From positions 1 to 64,000 of the forward strand of contig NZ_JALPRX010000046.1 of assembly GCF_023223525.1 (NCBI RefSeq): a stretch of 64,000 nucleotides of DNA, given 5' to 3'. The number at the start of each line of letters is the position of its first letter. The stretch's first letter is position 1. Position numbers and translations under genes: made by a program. The notes below the pieces were generated by a model. It had not been told where the DNA came from. It searched no databases and saw only the letters and a program-made list of their open reading frames with translations. Of the stretch, positions 37,717 to 48,413 are shown piece after piece. This stretch comes from Roseomonas acroporae. GTDB lineage: Bacteria > Pseudomonadota > Alphaproteobacteria > Acetobacterales > Acetobacteraceae.

Positions 37717-38697
37717 ATGACGACCCGCTTCGGCGGCCGCCGTGCCCTGCTGGGCGGCGGCGCGCTCGCCGCCATGACGCTCGCTCGCCCCGCGCTCGCG
37801 CAGGCGCGCTGGCCAGACCGCCCCGTGCGCTTCCTGATCCCCTGGGCGCCCGGCGGCGCGCTGGACGGCTTCATGCGCCTGCAGGCCGAACTGTTCCAGC
37901 AGGAGACCGGCCAGCCGCTGGTCATCGAGAACCGCCCCGGCGCGCGCGGCACGATGGCGGCGCAGGCGCTGCTGACCGCGCGGCCGGACGGCTACCTGCT
38001 GGCGCACCACCACCTCTCGGTGATCCGCCAGCCCTTCCTGACGAAGCGCCCGACCTGGGACCCGGTGAACGACTTCACCTACGTCATGCAGCAGACCGGC
38101 TTCGTGTTCGGCCATGTGGTGCGCCCGGATTCCGGCTGGAACACGCTGGCCGAGATGTGGGAGGCGGCGCGGCGGCGGCCGGGGCAGCTCAGCTACGCCA
38201 CCTCGGGCGTCGCCACCTCCAACCACCTCGCCATGGAGGAGCTGTGCGAGAAGGAGGGCGTGCAGATGCTCCACGTCCCCTTCCGCGGCACGTCCGAGAA
38301 CATCACCGCGATGCTGGCGCGGCAGATCGACTGCATCGCCAACTCCAACGCCTGGCAGCCCAACGTCGAGGCCGGCGACCTGCGCCTGCTCTCGGTCTGG
38401 ACCCGCCAGCGCCTGCGCAGCTTCCCGCAGGTGCCGACCCTGCTCGACCTCGGCTACGGCATGGTGGTCACCTCGCCCTACGGCATCGCCGGGCCGAGGG
38501 GCATGGATCCGGAGCTGACGGAGGGCGTGCACCGCATCTTCCACCGGACGCAATTCCATCCCCGGGTGCAGGAATTCATGGCCCGCAACGACCTGCCCGA
38601 CGAGTATCTCGGCCCGGCCGACTACCTCGCCTTCGCGCGGGAGCGCGCGGTGTACGAGCAGCGGATGGTGACGCGGCTCAACCTGTCCATCGACTGA
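37717..38697 (+). CDS. TctC-type substrate-binding protein
   Basis: The 326-residue protein has a signal peptide (RRALLGGGALAAMTLARPALAQA) and the TctC core (WPDRPVRFLIPWAPGGALDGFMRLQAEL, IENRPGARGTMAAQALL, then RPDGYLLAHHHLSV). This is the second orphan tctC in the window; it keeps the PDGY loop that the first lacks. The start follows GGGAGGACCAAGG. Ligand unknown. Confidence 0.92.
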   Translation: MTTRFGGRRALLGGGALAAMTLARPALAQARWPDRPVRFLIPWAPGGALDGFMRLQAELFQQETGQPLVIENRPGARGTMAAQALLTARPDGYLLAHHHLSVIRQPFLTKRPTWDPVNDFTYVMQQTGFVFGHVVRPDSGWNTLAEMWEAARRRPGQLSYATSGVATSNHLAMEELCEKEGVQMLHVPFRGTSENITAMLARQIDCIANSNAWQPNVEAGDLRLLSVWTRQRLRSFPQVPTLLDLGYGMVVTSPYGIAGPRGMDPELTEGVHRIFHRTQFHPRVQEFMARNDLPDEYLGPADYLAFARERAVYEQRMVTRLNLSID

Positions 38698-38781
38698 CGG
38701 CGGGCATTCCGGGGCGTCGGTCCGGGCGCCGGCCCGGCCCGCCTCGGGTGGGCCGCCTCGGGTGGGCGACGCGTAGCGGAA

Positions 38782-38821
38782 TGTCGCACTCGCGACACGC
38801 GGCCCTGTCGAGAGTCGGACA
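38782..38821 (+). promoter_or_regulatory. Two NifA upstream activator sites
   Basis: Two perfect TGT-N10-ACA sites occur: TGTCGCACTCGCGACA (38782-38797) and TGTCGAGAGTCGGACA (38806-38821), centred 24 bp apart. They lie 64-88 bp upstream of a sigma-54 promoter, the usual distance for NifA binding. Confidence 0.8.
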
Positions 38822-38884
38822 GGGCGGGCCGCCGCCCCGGCGGCGGCACCGACATGCCCTGCCGGTGCGCGCGCCGCCGCGCGT

Positions 38885-38900
38885 TGGCACGTGCGTTGCT
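38885..38900 (+). promoter_or_regulatory. Sigma-54 promoter of the DUF2478 operon
   Basis: TGGCACGTGCGTTGCT is a perfect -24/-12 match (TGGCAC-N5-TTGCT). It lies about 60 bp before the ATG at 38961 and marks the left edge of the nif island. Confidence 0.88.
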
Positions 38901-38960
38901 GCGTGCCGCTCACCGCCCTCAGCCATGTCCGGCCAGGATGGCGGAGCCAGGAGACCGAGG

Positions 38961-39506
38961 ATGGACCGGCAAGGAGGCGGCGCGCGGGTCGCGACGATCG
39001 CGTTCGATCGGGCGCTGGAGGTGGATGCGGTGCTGGCCAGCACCGTCGCCGCGCTGCGCCGCAAGGGCTTCGCGGTCGGCGGGCTGATGCAGCATTTCGG
39101 CGAGCGCCTGCCGGGCGGCAAGCGCAGCATGTGGCTGGAGGACATCGGCAGCGGCGAGCGCATCCGCATCGACCAGCCGCGCGGCGCCGGCGCCATCTCC
39201 TGCACGCTGGATCTCGACGCCCTGGCCCGCGCCGCCTGCCACCTGCGCGACGCGATACGCAGCGGCGCCGACCTGCTGGTGGTGAACCGCTTCGGCATCA
39301 GCGAGGCGGAGGGCGGCGGCATGCGGGCGGAGATCGCGGAGGCGCTCTGCTCCGGCATGCCGCTGCTGATCGCCGTGCGCATGGACCTGCTGCCGGCCTG
39401 GGGGGAATTCCTGGGCGGGACGCCCTGGTGCCTGCCGGCGCAATCCCACGCGGCCTGTGCCTGGGCGCTGGAGGCGATCGAGGCGGCGACGGCGGTGGCG
39501 ATCTGA
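38961..39506 (+). CDS. DUF2478 family protein (predicted NTPase-like)
   Basis: The 181-residue protein opens with VDAVLASTVAALRRKGFAVGGLMQ and contains ADLLVVNRFGISEAEGGGMR and GMPLLIAV, matching the DUF2478 family found next to molybdenum transport and nif genes. The fold is thought to be P-loop-like, and a role in molybdenum handling is a guess from context. It has its own NifA/sigma-54 promoter, which ties it to nitrogen fixation. ATG preceded by GGAGACCGAGG. Confidence 0.8.
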   Translation: MDRQGGGARVATIAFDRALEVDAVLASTVAALRRKGFAVGGLMQHFGERLPGGKRSMWLEDIGSGERIRIDQPRGAGAISCTLDLDALARAACHLRDAIRSGADLLVVNRFGISEAEGGGMRAEIAEALCSGMPLLIAVRMDLLPAWGEFLGGTPWCLPAQSHAACAWALEAIEAATAVAI

Positions 39507-39557
39507 GCGGTGCCGCGCGGCGGGCTTCGCCGCGCGGGGGAGACGGCGAGGCGGGCG

Positions 39558-39950
39558 ATGGCGCGGGTGGTGTTCTTCGGCAAGCCGGGCTGCCAGGGCA
39601 ATGCCCGCCAGGTCGAGCTGCTGCGGGCCTCCGGGCACGTGGTCGAGCTGCGCGACCTGCGCGCCGGGCCCTGGACGGCGGCGACGCTGCGCCCCTTCTT
39701 CGGCGACATGCCGGTCGCCGACTGGTTCAACCGTTCCGCGCCGGCTGTCGTGCGGGGCGAGATGCGGCCGGAGGCGCTCGACGAGCCGACGGCGCTGTCG
39801 CTGCTGCTCGCCGCGCCGCTGCTGATCCGGCGGCCGCTGCTGCAGGTCGGCGAGCGGCGCATGGCCGGCTTCGTGCCCGAGGCGATCGGGGCGTGGATCG
39901 GCCTCGCGGCCGGCCTGCCGCCGATCGGCGAAGGCTGCCCGCGCCGCTGA
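39558..39950 (+). CDS. Nitrogenase-associated ArsC-like protein
   Basis: The 130-residue protein has a thioredoxin-like ArsC/Spx fold start (VVFFGKPGCQGNARQVELLRASGHVVELRDL) and FFGDMPVADWFNRSAP, the pattern of the nitrogenase-associated ArsC-like family (TIGR01616 type). The active-site region has a single cysteine (KPGCQGN). Its biochemical role is unknown. It lies 51 bp after the DUF2478 gene, probably in one transcript. Confidence 0.85.
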   Translation: MARVVFFGKPGCQGNARQVELLRASGHVVELRDLRAGPWTAATLRPFFGDMPVADWFNRSAPAVVRGEMRPEALDEPTALSLLLAAPLLIRRPLLQVGERRMAGFVPEAIGAWIGLAAGLPPIGEGCPRR

Positions 39951-40039
39951 GCGCCGACGGCGAGGAGGGCGGCAGCGGCGGCGGGAACGGTGCCGTGCCG
40001 GAACCATGTGGCGACCCCGACCGGCGGCGTGTCGGGATT

Positions 40040-40126
40040 TGTCGCATCCGGGACAGGCGCGCCGCGGCGGTGCGCCCCGGCGGCGCTCCCCGGTGTCGGC
40101 GGGACTGCGCTGGCATGGCGGTTGCT
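40040..40126 (+). promoter_or_regulatory. NifA site and sigma-54 promoter of nifV
   Basis: The activator site TGTCGCATCCGGGACA (40040-40055) lies 56 bp upstream of TGGCATGGCGGTTGCT (40111-40126), a -24/-12 promoter with one change from TGGCAC. The nifV ATG follows 35 bp later. Confidence 0.82.
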
Positions 40127-40160
40127 CCACCGCTCACGCAACCCTGCAGGGGATCCCGGC

Positions 40161-41351
40161 ATGCCGAATCTCGCTTCCCACGCGCCGCAGGACGACGAGA
40201 CCGCGGCGCGGCTGATCGGGCTGAACGACAGCACGCTGCGCGACGGCGAGCAGGCGCCCGGCGTCGCCTTCACCGATGCGGAGAAGCTGCGCATCGCGCG
40301 CGCGCTCGATGCCGCCGGCATCGACGAGATCGAGGCCGGCACCCCGGCCATGGGCGACGCCGAGATCGAGATCATCGGCGAGATCGGTCGCGTTGCGGAG
40401 CGCGCCGCCGTCATCGCCTGGGGCCGGATGCGCGAGGAGGACGTGGCGGCGGCGCTGCGCACCGGGCTCGGCCGCGTCAGCCTCTCCGTGCCGATGTCGG
40501 CGCGGCAGATGCGGGCCAAGGGCTACGAAGGGCCGAAGGACGTGCTCGCGCGCATCGCGCGCATCGTGCCGCTGGCACGCGACAGGGGCCTCGTCGTGGC
40601 CGTGGGCGGCGAGGATTCGAGCCGTGCGGAGCCGGACTTCGTGCTGCGCGTGCTGGATGCCGTGGCCGCGGCGGGCGGGCACCGCTTCCGCTTCGCCGAC
40701 ACGCTGGGCGTGATGGAGCCGTTCGGCGTGCGCGACGTCTTCCGCCGGCTGCGCGCGGCGAGCGCGCTGGAGCTGGAATTCCATGGGCATGACGATCTGG
40801 GCCTGGCCACGGCCAACACGCTGGCGGCCCTGGCCGGCGGCGCCACCCATGCCAGCGTCTGCGTGCTGGGCCTGGGCGAGCGGGCGGGCAACGCGCCGCT
40901 GGAGGAGGTCGCCGTGGCGCTGGCGCGCACGGGGCGGCACCGGACGCGCGCCGATTTCGGCCGGCTGTGCGAGCTGGCCGCGGTGGTGGCGGCCGCCTCG
41001 GGCCGCGTCGTGCCGGCGGACAAGCCGATCGTCGGCGATGCCGTGTTCAGCCATGAATCGGGCATCCATGTCAGCGGCCTGCTGCGCGATCCCGCGACTT
41101 ACGAGGCGCTGGAACCGGCGCAGTTCGGCCGCACGCGCCGCATCGTGTTCGGCAAGCATTCCGGACTCGCGGCGGTGCGGCACGGGCTGCAGCTGCTGGG
41201 CCTCAGCGCCGACGCGGCGGCGGCGGCGGCGATCCTGGCGCAGGTGCGGTGCCGTGCCGAGCAGACCAAGCGGCCGGTGGAGCTGCCGGCCCTGGCCGAT
41301 CTGCATGCGGCGCTGGCGCGCGGCAGCGGGTTGCTGCACGCGGCCGGGTAG
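40161..41351 (+). CDS. nifV: Homocitrate synthase
   Basis: The 396-residue enzyme condenses acetyl-CoA and 2-oxoglutarate to homocitrate, the organic ligand of FeMo-cofactor. Family motifs are LNDSTLRDGEQAPGVAF near the start, ELEFHGHDDLGLATANTLAAL (metal-binding HxH) and GLGERAGNAPLEEV. Length and order match NifV rather than isopropylmalate synthase, which has an added regulatory domain. It has its own promoter and no close operon partner. Confidence 0.95.
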   Translation: MPNLASHAPQDDETAARLIGLNDSTLRDGEQAPGVAFTDAEKLRIARALDAAGIDEIEAGTPAMGDAEIEIIGEIGRVAERAAVIAWGRMREEDVAAALRTGLGRVSLSVPMSARQMRAKGYEGPKDVLARIARIVPLARDRGLVVAVGGEDSSRAEPDFVLRVLDAVAAAGGHRFRFADTLGVMEPFGVRDVFRRLRAASALELEFHGHDDLGLATANTLAALAGGATHASVCVLGLGERAGNAPLEEVAVALARTGRHRTRADFGRLCELAAVVAAASGRVVPADKPIVGDAVFSHESGIHVSGLLRDPATYEALEPAQFGRTRRIVFGKHSGLAAVRHGLQLLGLSADAAAAAAILAQVRCRAEQTKRPVELPALADLHAALARGSGLLHAAG

Positions 41352-41445
41352 AGGCGGCCGATCGGCGGAGGCGTCACGCCGCCACGCCCTCGCCTTCCGT
41401 TCACGCGCGCGCCGTGCTGCGAATCCCTCGCATCCGAGGCGGCGC

Positions 41446-41461
41446 CGGCATGGGTATTGCA
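41446..41461 (+). promoter_or_regulatory. Possible sigma-54 promoter of nifA
   Basis: CGGCATGGGTATTGCA retains the essential GG and GC with correct spacing but departs from TGGCAC. No TGT-N10-ACA site lies between nifV and nifA. If real, it would respond to another activator such as NtrC; weak evidence. Confidence 0.35.
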
Positions 41462-41548
41462 GGCGGCATCTCGGAAGTCCTACTCTGCCGCCGAAGCGCT
41501 CAGCAACGGCTTTCGCAACCGCCTTTCGGGCAATCCTGGAGGCGAATC

Positions 41549-43243
<1,695 letters not shown>

Positions 43244-43255
43244 TCCCGACGACCC

Positions 43256-43351
43256 TGTCGGGAAGCGGACAGCACTGTCCGCTCCGCGACAGCGGGGGCT
43301 TTCGGTAAGATGTTGATACAGAAAGGGAAATTCTCTGGCATAGGGCTTGCC
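43256..43351 (+). promoter_or_regulatory. Two NifA sites and sigma-54 promoter of nifB
   Basis: Activator sites TGTCGGGAAGCGGACA (43256-43271) and TGTCCGCTCCGCGACA (43276-43291) precede TGGCATAGGGCTTGCC (43336-43351). The sites overlap small inverted repeats (gcggacag/ctgtccgc, 43265-43282). The nifB ATG is at 43381. Confidence 0.85.
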
Positions 43352-43380
43352 ATCCCGGCTTCGGCAGCACGGAGCGGATC

Positions 43381-44856
43381 ATGGCGCAGCTCATCAGCCT
43401 CGACAGCCTGACGGCGCCGACCACGGCGCGGCAGATGGAGAAGTCGCTCTCGGAAGGCGGCTGCTCCTCATCCTCCTGCGGCTCCTCCTCGGGACCCGCG
43501 GACCTCGCGCCGGAGATCTGGGAGAAGGTCAAGGACCATCCCTGCTACTCCGAGGAAGCGCACCACTACTTCGCGCGCATGCATGTCGCGGTGGCGCCCG
43601 CCTGCAACATCCAGTGCAACTACTGCAACCGGAAGTACGATTGCGCCAACGAGAGCCGCCCGGGCGTGGTCAGCGAGAAGCTGACGCCGGAGCAGGCGAT
43701 ACGCAAGGTGGTGGCCGTGGCCAACGAGGTGCCGCAGCTCTCGGTGCTCGGCATCGCGGGGCCGGGCGACGCCTGCTACGACTGGAAGAAGACCAGGGCG
43801 ACCTTCGATTCGATCGCGAAGGTGATCCCCGACATCAAGCTCTGCCTCTCGACCAACGGGCTGGCGCTGCCGGACCATGTCGACGAGATCGCCGACATGA
43901 ACATCGACCATGTCACGATCACCATCAACATGGTCGATCCCGAGGTCGGCACGGGGATCTACCCCTGGATCTTCCACCGGCACCGGCGCTGGACCGGCCT
44001 CGACGCCTCCAGGATCCTGCACGAGCGGCAGATGGAGGGGCTGGAGATGCTGGCGGCGCGCAAGATCCTGGTGAAGGTGAACTCCGTCATGATCCCCGGG
44101 ATCAACGACGAGCACCTGATCGAGGTGAACAGGGTCGTCAAGTCGAAGGGCGCCTTCCTGCACAACATCATGCCGCTGATCTCCGATCCGGCGCATGGCA
44201 CGCATTTCGGCCTGACCGGCCAGCGCGGCCCGCGCGCCATGGAGCTGAAGGCGCTGCAGGACAGGCTGGAGGACGGCACCAAGCTGATGCGCCACTGCCG
44301 CCAGTGCCGCGCCGACGCGGTGGGGCTGCTGGGCGAGGACCGGGGGCAGGAGTTCACGCTCGACCAGCTTCCGGCCGAGGTGAGCTACGATCCGAACAAG
44401 CGCGCCGCCTATCGCGAGGTGGTGGCCGCCGAGCGCGGCGAGCACGTCTCGCACAAGGCGGCGGCCGATGCGGCGCTGGCCGACGTCGGCGAGGCGCCGA
44501 CGCTGCTGGTGGCGATCGCCACCAAGGGCGGCGGCCGCATCAACCAGCATTTCGGACATGCCAGGGAATTCCAGGTCTACGAGGTCTCGCCGGCCGGCAT
44601 CCGGTTCATCAGCCACCGCAAGGTGGACCAGTACTGCCAGGGCGGCTGGGGCGAGGACGCGACGCTGGACGGCGTGATCGAGATGCTGGACGGGATCTCC
44701 TTCGTGCTGTGCGCCAAGATCGGCGACTGCCCGAAGGACAGCCTGAAGGCCGCCGGCATCGCGGTCAGCGACGACTACGCGCACGAGTGGATCGAGGCGG
44801 GAATCGCCGCCTGGTACAAGGCCGAGTACGGCGCCGAGATCCGGCTCAGCGCCTGA
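43381..44856 (+). CDS. nifB: FeMo-cofactor biosynthesis radical-SAM protein NifB (with NifX domain)
   Basis: The 491-residue protein builds the NifB-co precursor of FeMo-cofactor. The radical-SAM cluster motif is C75-x3-C79-x2-C82 (ACNIQCNYCN); other conserved cysteines precede it (GGCSSSSCG) and follow (HCRQC). A C-terminal NifX-like domain starts near residue 375 (LLVAIATKGGGRINQHFGHAREFQVYEV), the common fused form in proteobacteria. It heads a unit through nifT and the SIR2-like gene. Confidence 0.97.
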   Translation: MAQLISLDSLTAPTTARQMEKSLSEGGCSSSSCGSSSGPADLAPEIWEKVKDHPCYSEEAHHYFARMHVAVAPACNIQCNYCNRKYDCANESRPGVVSEKLTPEQAIRKVVAVANEVPQLSVLGIAGPGDACYDWKKTRATFDSIAKVIPDIKLCLSTNGLALPDHVDEIADMNIDHVTITINMVDPEVGTGIYPWIFHRHRRWTGLDASRILHERQMEGLEMLAARKILVKVNSVMIPGINDEHLIEVNRVVKSKGAFLHNIMPLISDPAHGTHFGLTGQRGPRAMELKALQDRLEDGTKLMRHCRQCRADAVGLLGEDRGQEFTLDQLPAEVSYDPNKRAAYREVVAAERGEHVSHKAAADAALADVGEAPTLLVAIATKGGGRINQHFGHAREFQVYEVSPAGIRFISHRKVDQYCQGGWGEDATLDGVIEMLDGISFVLCAKIGDCPKDSLKAAGIAVSDDYAHEWIEAGIAAWYKAEYGAEIRLSA

Positions 44857-44889
44857 CCGGACAGAGGGAAAAGAGAAGGAGAATCTCCC

Positions 44890-45084
44890 ATGGCTTTGAA
44901 GATCGTCGCCTCGCAGTGCACCGTCTGCGGCGCCTGCGAGTTCGAGTGCCCCAACGTCGCCATCCGCATGAAGGGCGACATCTACGTGATCGACCCGAAG
45001 AAGTGCACGGAGTGCGAGGGCCAGTTCGACTCGCCGCAATGCGCGGCGGTCTGCCCGGTGCCGAACACCTGCATCAAGGCCTGA
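44890..45084 (+). CDS. fdxN: 2[4Fe-4S] ferredoxin
   Basis: The 64-residue ferredoxin has two cluster motifs: Cys10, 13, 16, 20 ([11 protein letters not shown]) and Cys39, 42, 51, 55, with the longer loop typical of FdxN-type proteins next to nifB. It probably supplies electrons for NifB or nitrogenase. A GGAGAATCTCCC site precedes the ATG. Confidence 0.93.
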   Translation: MALKIVASQCTVCGACEFECPNVAIRMKGDIYVIDPKKCTECEGQFDSPQCAAVCPVPNTCIKA

Positions 45085-45092
45085 ACGGCGCG

Positions 45093-45857
45093 ATGCAACC
45101 ACCGGCCGAGCCGTCGGATGCGGCCGACTGGCTCGGCCGGCCGGTCCGCTGTCTGGAATGCCGGCATGCGGACATGCAGCGCCAGGGCCTGTGCCAGCGC
45201 GGCCGGGCCTGCGTGCACGATCGGCGCGCGCGTCGGGTCGACCGCTTCTTCGGCTCGCATCCGGGCCTGGCGGACGAGTATCTCGACCATCCCTATTTCG
45301 AGGTGCGGGCGATCGCGGCGCGCTACTGCACGCTGTTCCGCCTGCCGGCGCTGATGGATGACCCGGAGCCCGAGGTGCGCGCGCAGGTCGCGCTGCGCCT
45401 GCCGCCCGCGCGCATCGGCCGGCTGGCCGAGGACCCCGACAGACGCGTGCGCGTCGCCGCCACCAGCCGCCTCGCCGGCAAGGCTCTCGTCGCGATGCTG
45501 CGCGACCCCGACTACTACGTGCGGCTGATCGCGGTGCGCCGGCTGCCGCCGGACGTGCTGCCGCTCGCCGCCGGGGATCCGGAGCCGGAGGTGCGCCGCT
45601 GGGCCGCACGCCGGATGCCGCCCGAGCGGCTCGGCGTGCTGCTGGGCGACCAGGACCCGCTGGTGCGCCTGGAGGTGGCCGAGCGCCTGCCGCCGGCGCG
45701 GCTGCACCTGCTGGCCGACGATCCCGACATGCGGGTCCGCTTCGCCGTCGTGCAGCGCGCGCCCGCCGATCTGCTGGGCCGGTTCGGGCGGGATGCCGAG
45801 CGGCTGGTACGCGAGGCCGCGGCGGAGCGCCGCGCCGAACTGGAGGAGGAGGGCTGA
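45093..45857 (+). CDS. LRV Fe-S protein (leucine-rich repeat variant)
   Basis: The 254-residue protein has an N-terminal Fe-S segment with Cys20, 23, 34 and 40 (RCLECRHADMQRQGLCQRGRAC), then about eight helical repeats of 24 residues (DDPEPEVRAQVALRLPPARIGRLAEDP and so on). This matches the LRV protein first described from the Azotobacter nif region. It probably mediates protein contacts; its role in nitrogen fixation is unknown. The ribosome site is weak. Confidence 0.85.
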   Translation: MQPPAEPSDAADWLGRPVRCLECRHADMQRQGLCQRGRACVHDRRARRVDRFFGSHPGLADEYLDHPYFEVRAIAARYCTLFRLPALMDDPEPEVRAQVALRLPPARIGRLAEDPDRRVRVAATSRLAGKALVAMLRDPDYYVRLIAVRRLPPDVLPLAAGDPEPEVRRWAARRMPPERLGVLLGDQDPLVRLEVAERLPPARLHLLADDPDMRVRFAVVQRAPADLLGRFGRDAERLVREAAAERRAELEEEG

Positions 45858-45859
45858 CG

Positions 45860-46147
45860 ATGGGCCTCGGACGCGAGGAGGAGATGGAAGTCTACCAGCA
45901 GCCGCGCTTCATGCCCGGCACGAAGGTGGTCTCCACGAAGTACGTGAAGAACGACGGCACCTTCCCCGGTCGGGAGATCGGCGAGGTGCTCGTGCGCAAG
46001 GGGGATGTCGGCTACGTGCGCGACGTCGGCATGTTCCTCCAGCGCTACTACATCTATGCCGTGGACTTCATTGCCCGCGATGCCGTGGTCGGCATGCGCG
46101 GCCGCGAGCTGGTCCTGGCCGATCGGCCTGGGGGGAGCGGGACATGA
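45860..46147 (+). CDS. nifZ: NifZ
   Basis: The 95-residue protein contains the NifZ core (FMPGTKVVSTKYVKNDGTFPG, then LVRKGDVGYVRDVGMFLQRYYIYAVDFI). NifZ acts as a chaperone in P-cluster maturation of the MoFe protein. Its stop overlaps the nifT start (ATGA). An internal Met (MEVYQQPRF) could be the true start. Confidence 0.93.
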   Translation: MGLGREEEMEVYQQPRFMPGTKVVSTKYVKNDGTFPGREIGEVLVRKGDVGYVRDVGMFLQRYYIYAVDFIARDAVVGMRGRELVLADRPGGSGT

Positions 46148-46356
46148 AGGTGATGATCAGACGCGACGCGAAGGGCCTTTCGGCCTACGTGCCGAAGAAG
46201 GACCTGGAGGAGCCGATCGTCGAGACGGAGCGGGACTCGCTCTGGGGCGGCTGGGTGCGGCTCAAGAATGGCTGGATGCTCGACCTGCCGGACATGGACG
46301 CGCGGACGCGGCTTCCGGTGACGGTGAACGCGAAGAAGCGCGGCGGGGAGGACTAG
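46144..46356 (+). CDS. nifT: NifT/FixU family protein
   Basis: The 70-residue protein matches NifT (MKVMIRRDAKGLSAYVPKKDLEEPIV, GGWVRLKNGWMLDLP). Its role is not known and it is dispensable in several hosts. It overlaps nifZ by four bases and is followed after three bases by the SIR2-like gene. Confidence 0.93.
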   Translation: MKVMIRRDAKGLSAYVPKKDLEEPIVETERDSLWGGWVRLKNGWMLDLPDMDARTRLPVTVNAKKRGGED

Positions 46357-46359
46357 GCC

Positions 46360-47190
46360 GTGGGTGCTGCGAATTTCCTGCCGGACGAGGTGCTGGGGCG
46401 GCTGCGCGAGGGCATGCTGATCCCCTATCTCGGCCCGGGCGTCACCGCACTCGGAGCGCCGGCGATCCCGGTCTCCGACGCGGAGCTAGCCACCTTCCTC
46501 GGTGACCGCGTGGCGCTGCCGCGCCGGGCACGCGGCAACCTCTGGGCGGCGGCGCAGTTCATCGAGAGCCGGCGCCACCGCAAGGCGCTGGTGTCGCTGA
46601 TGTCGGAAGCCTACGCCCTGCCTGCGCCGCCGGTGCCGATGCAGCACTGGCTGGCGGGCCTGCGGCCATCCATGATCGTGGATACGTGGTACGATGGCGC
46701 GATGCGGGCCGCGCTGGCGGGCACCGGTCAGGACTGGGGCGAGATCCAGGGCATCACCCGTGCCGGCATCGGCGAGGCGCGCTGGTATCGCGCCTACGAT
46801 CACGCGGGCGCGGAAGCCGCGATCGGCGCGGCGCCGGGCTGGCGCACGCTGCTCTACAAGCCGCATGGCGGCGTGACGCCGGCGCACAACTACCTGGTGG
46901 CCGACAGCGACTATGTCGAGGTTCTGACGGAGATCGACATCCAGTCGCCGATTCCGGACGAGGTGAAGCGGCGGCGGGAGGGCCGCGGCTTCCTGTTCCT
47001 CGGCTGCCGCTTCCACGACCAGATGCTGCGCACCTATGCCCGGCAGATCATGAAGCGCTCCGCCGGCCCGCACTGGGCGGTGCTGCCGGCCGAGCCGATG
47101 ACGCGCAACGAGCGGAACTTCCTGGAGCAGCAGGGCATCAGCCCGATCGAAGTGCCGCTGGAGGAGATCGGGCGCGCCATCGCCGCCTGA
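46360..47190 (+). CDS. SIR2-like NAD-binding-fold protein in nif operon
   Basis: The 276-residue protein has three landmarks of SIR2-like Rossmann proteins: LIPYLGPGVTA (20-30), YKPHGGV with a histidine at 169 in the place of the catalytic HG, and FLFLGCRFHDQMLRTY (211-226), like FIGYSFxD of SIR2_2 proteins. The expected TTNYD motif reads DTWYD (Trp110), so the usual catalytic asparagine appears to be missing. It starts with GTG three bases after nifT and precedes a terminator. It may bind NAD or a nucleotide without hydrolysing it. Role in nitrogen fixation unknown. Confidence 0.7.
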   Translation: MGAANFLPDEVLGRLREGMLIPYLGPGVTALGAPAIPVSDAELATFLGDRVALPRRARGNLWAAAQFIESRRHRKALVSLMSEAYALPAPPVPMQHWLAGLRPSMIVDTWYDGAMRAALAGTGQDWGEIQGITRAGIGEARWYRAYDHAGAEAAIGAAPGWRTLLYKPHGGVTPAHNYLVADSDYVEVLTEIDIQSPIPDEVKRRREGRGFLFLGCRFHDQMLRTYARQIMKRSAGPHWAVLPAEPMTRNERNFLEQQGISPIEVPLEEIGRAIAA

Positions 47191-47213
47191 ACGCCACAAA
47201 ACGTCGCGTGCCG

Positions 47214-47248
47214 AACGGCGCCCGGGGACCTGCTCCCCGGGCGCCGTT
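47214..47248 (+). terminator. Terminator hairpin after the nifB unit
   Basis: Perfect 14-base arms (aacggcgcccgggg, 47214-47227, and 47235-47248) flank a seven-base loop, 23 bp after the SIR2-like stop. It separates the nifB transcript from the nifH promoter. Confidence 0.75.
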
Positions 47249-47284
47249 GCGCGTTCACCGGCCTCGACATGGAGCCGACGCTAT

Positions 47285-48349
<1,065 letters not shown>

Positions 48350-48356
48350 CCGGACT

Positions 48357-48383
48357 GGCCGGCCGCGCACCGTGCGGCCGGCC
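48357..48383 (+). promoter_or_regulatory. Intercistronic hairpin between nifH and nifD
   Basis: Perfect 10-base arms (ggccggccgc, 48357-48366, and 48374-48383) flank a seven-base loop, seven bases after the nifH stop. It may protect nifH mRNA or reduce read-through into nifD. Confidence 0.6.
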
Positions 48384-48413
48384 GCCTCCACTCCGACGAT
48401 GGGGAGACAGGCC

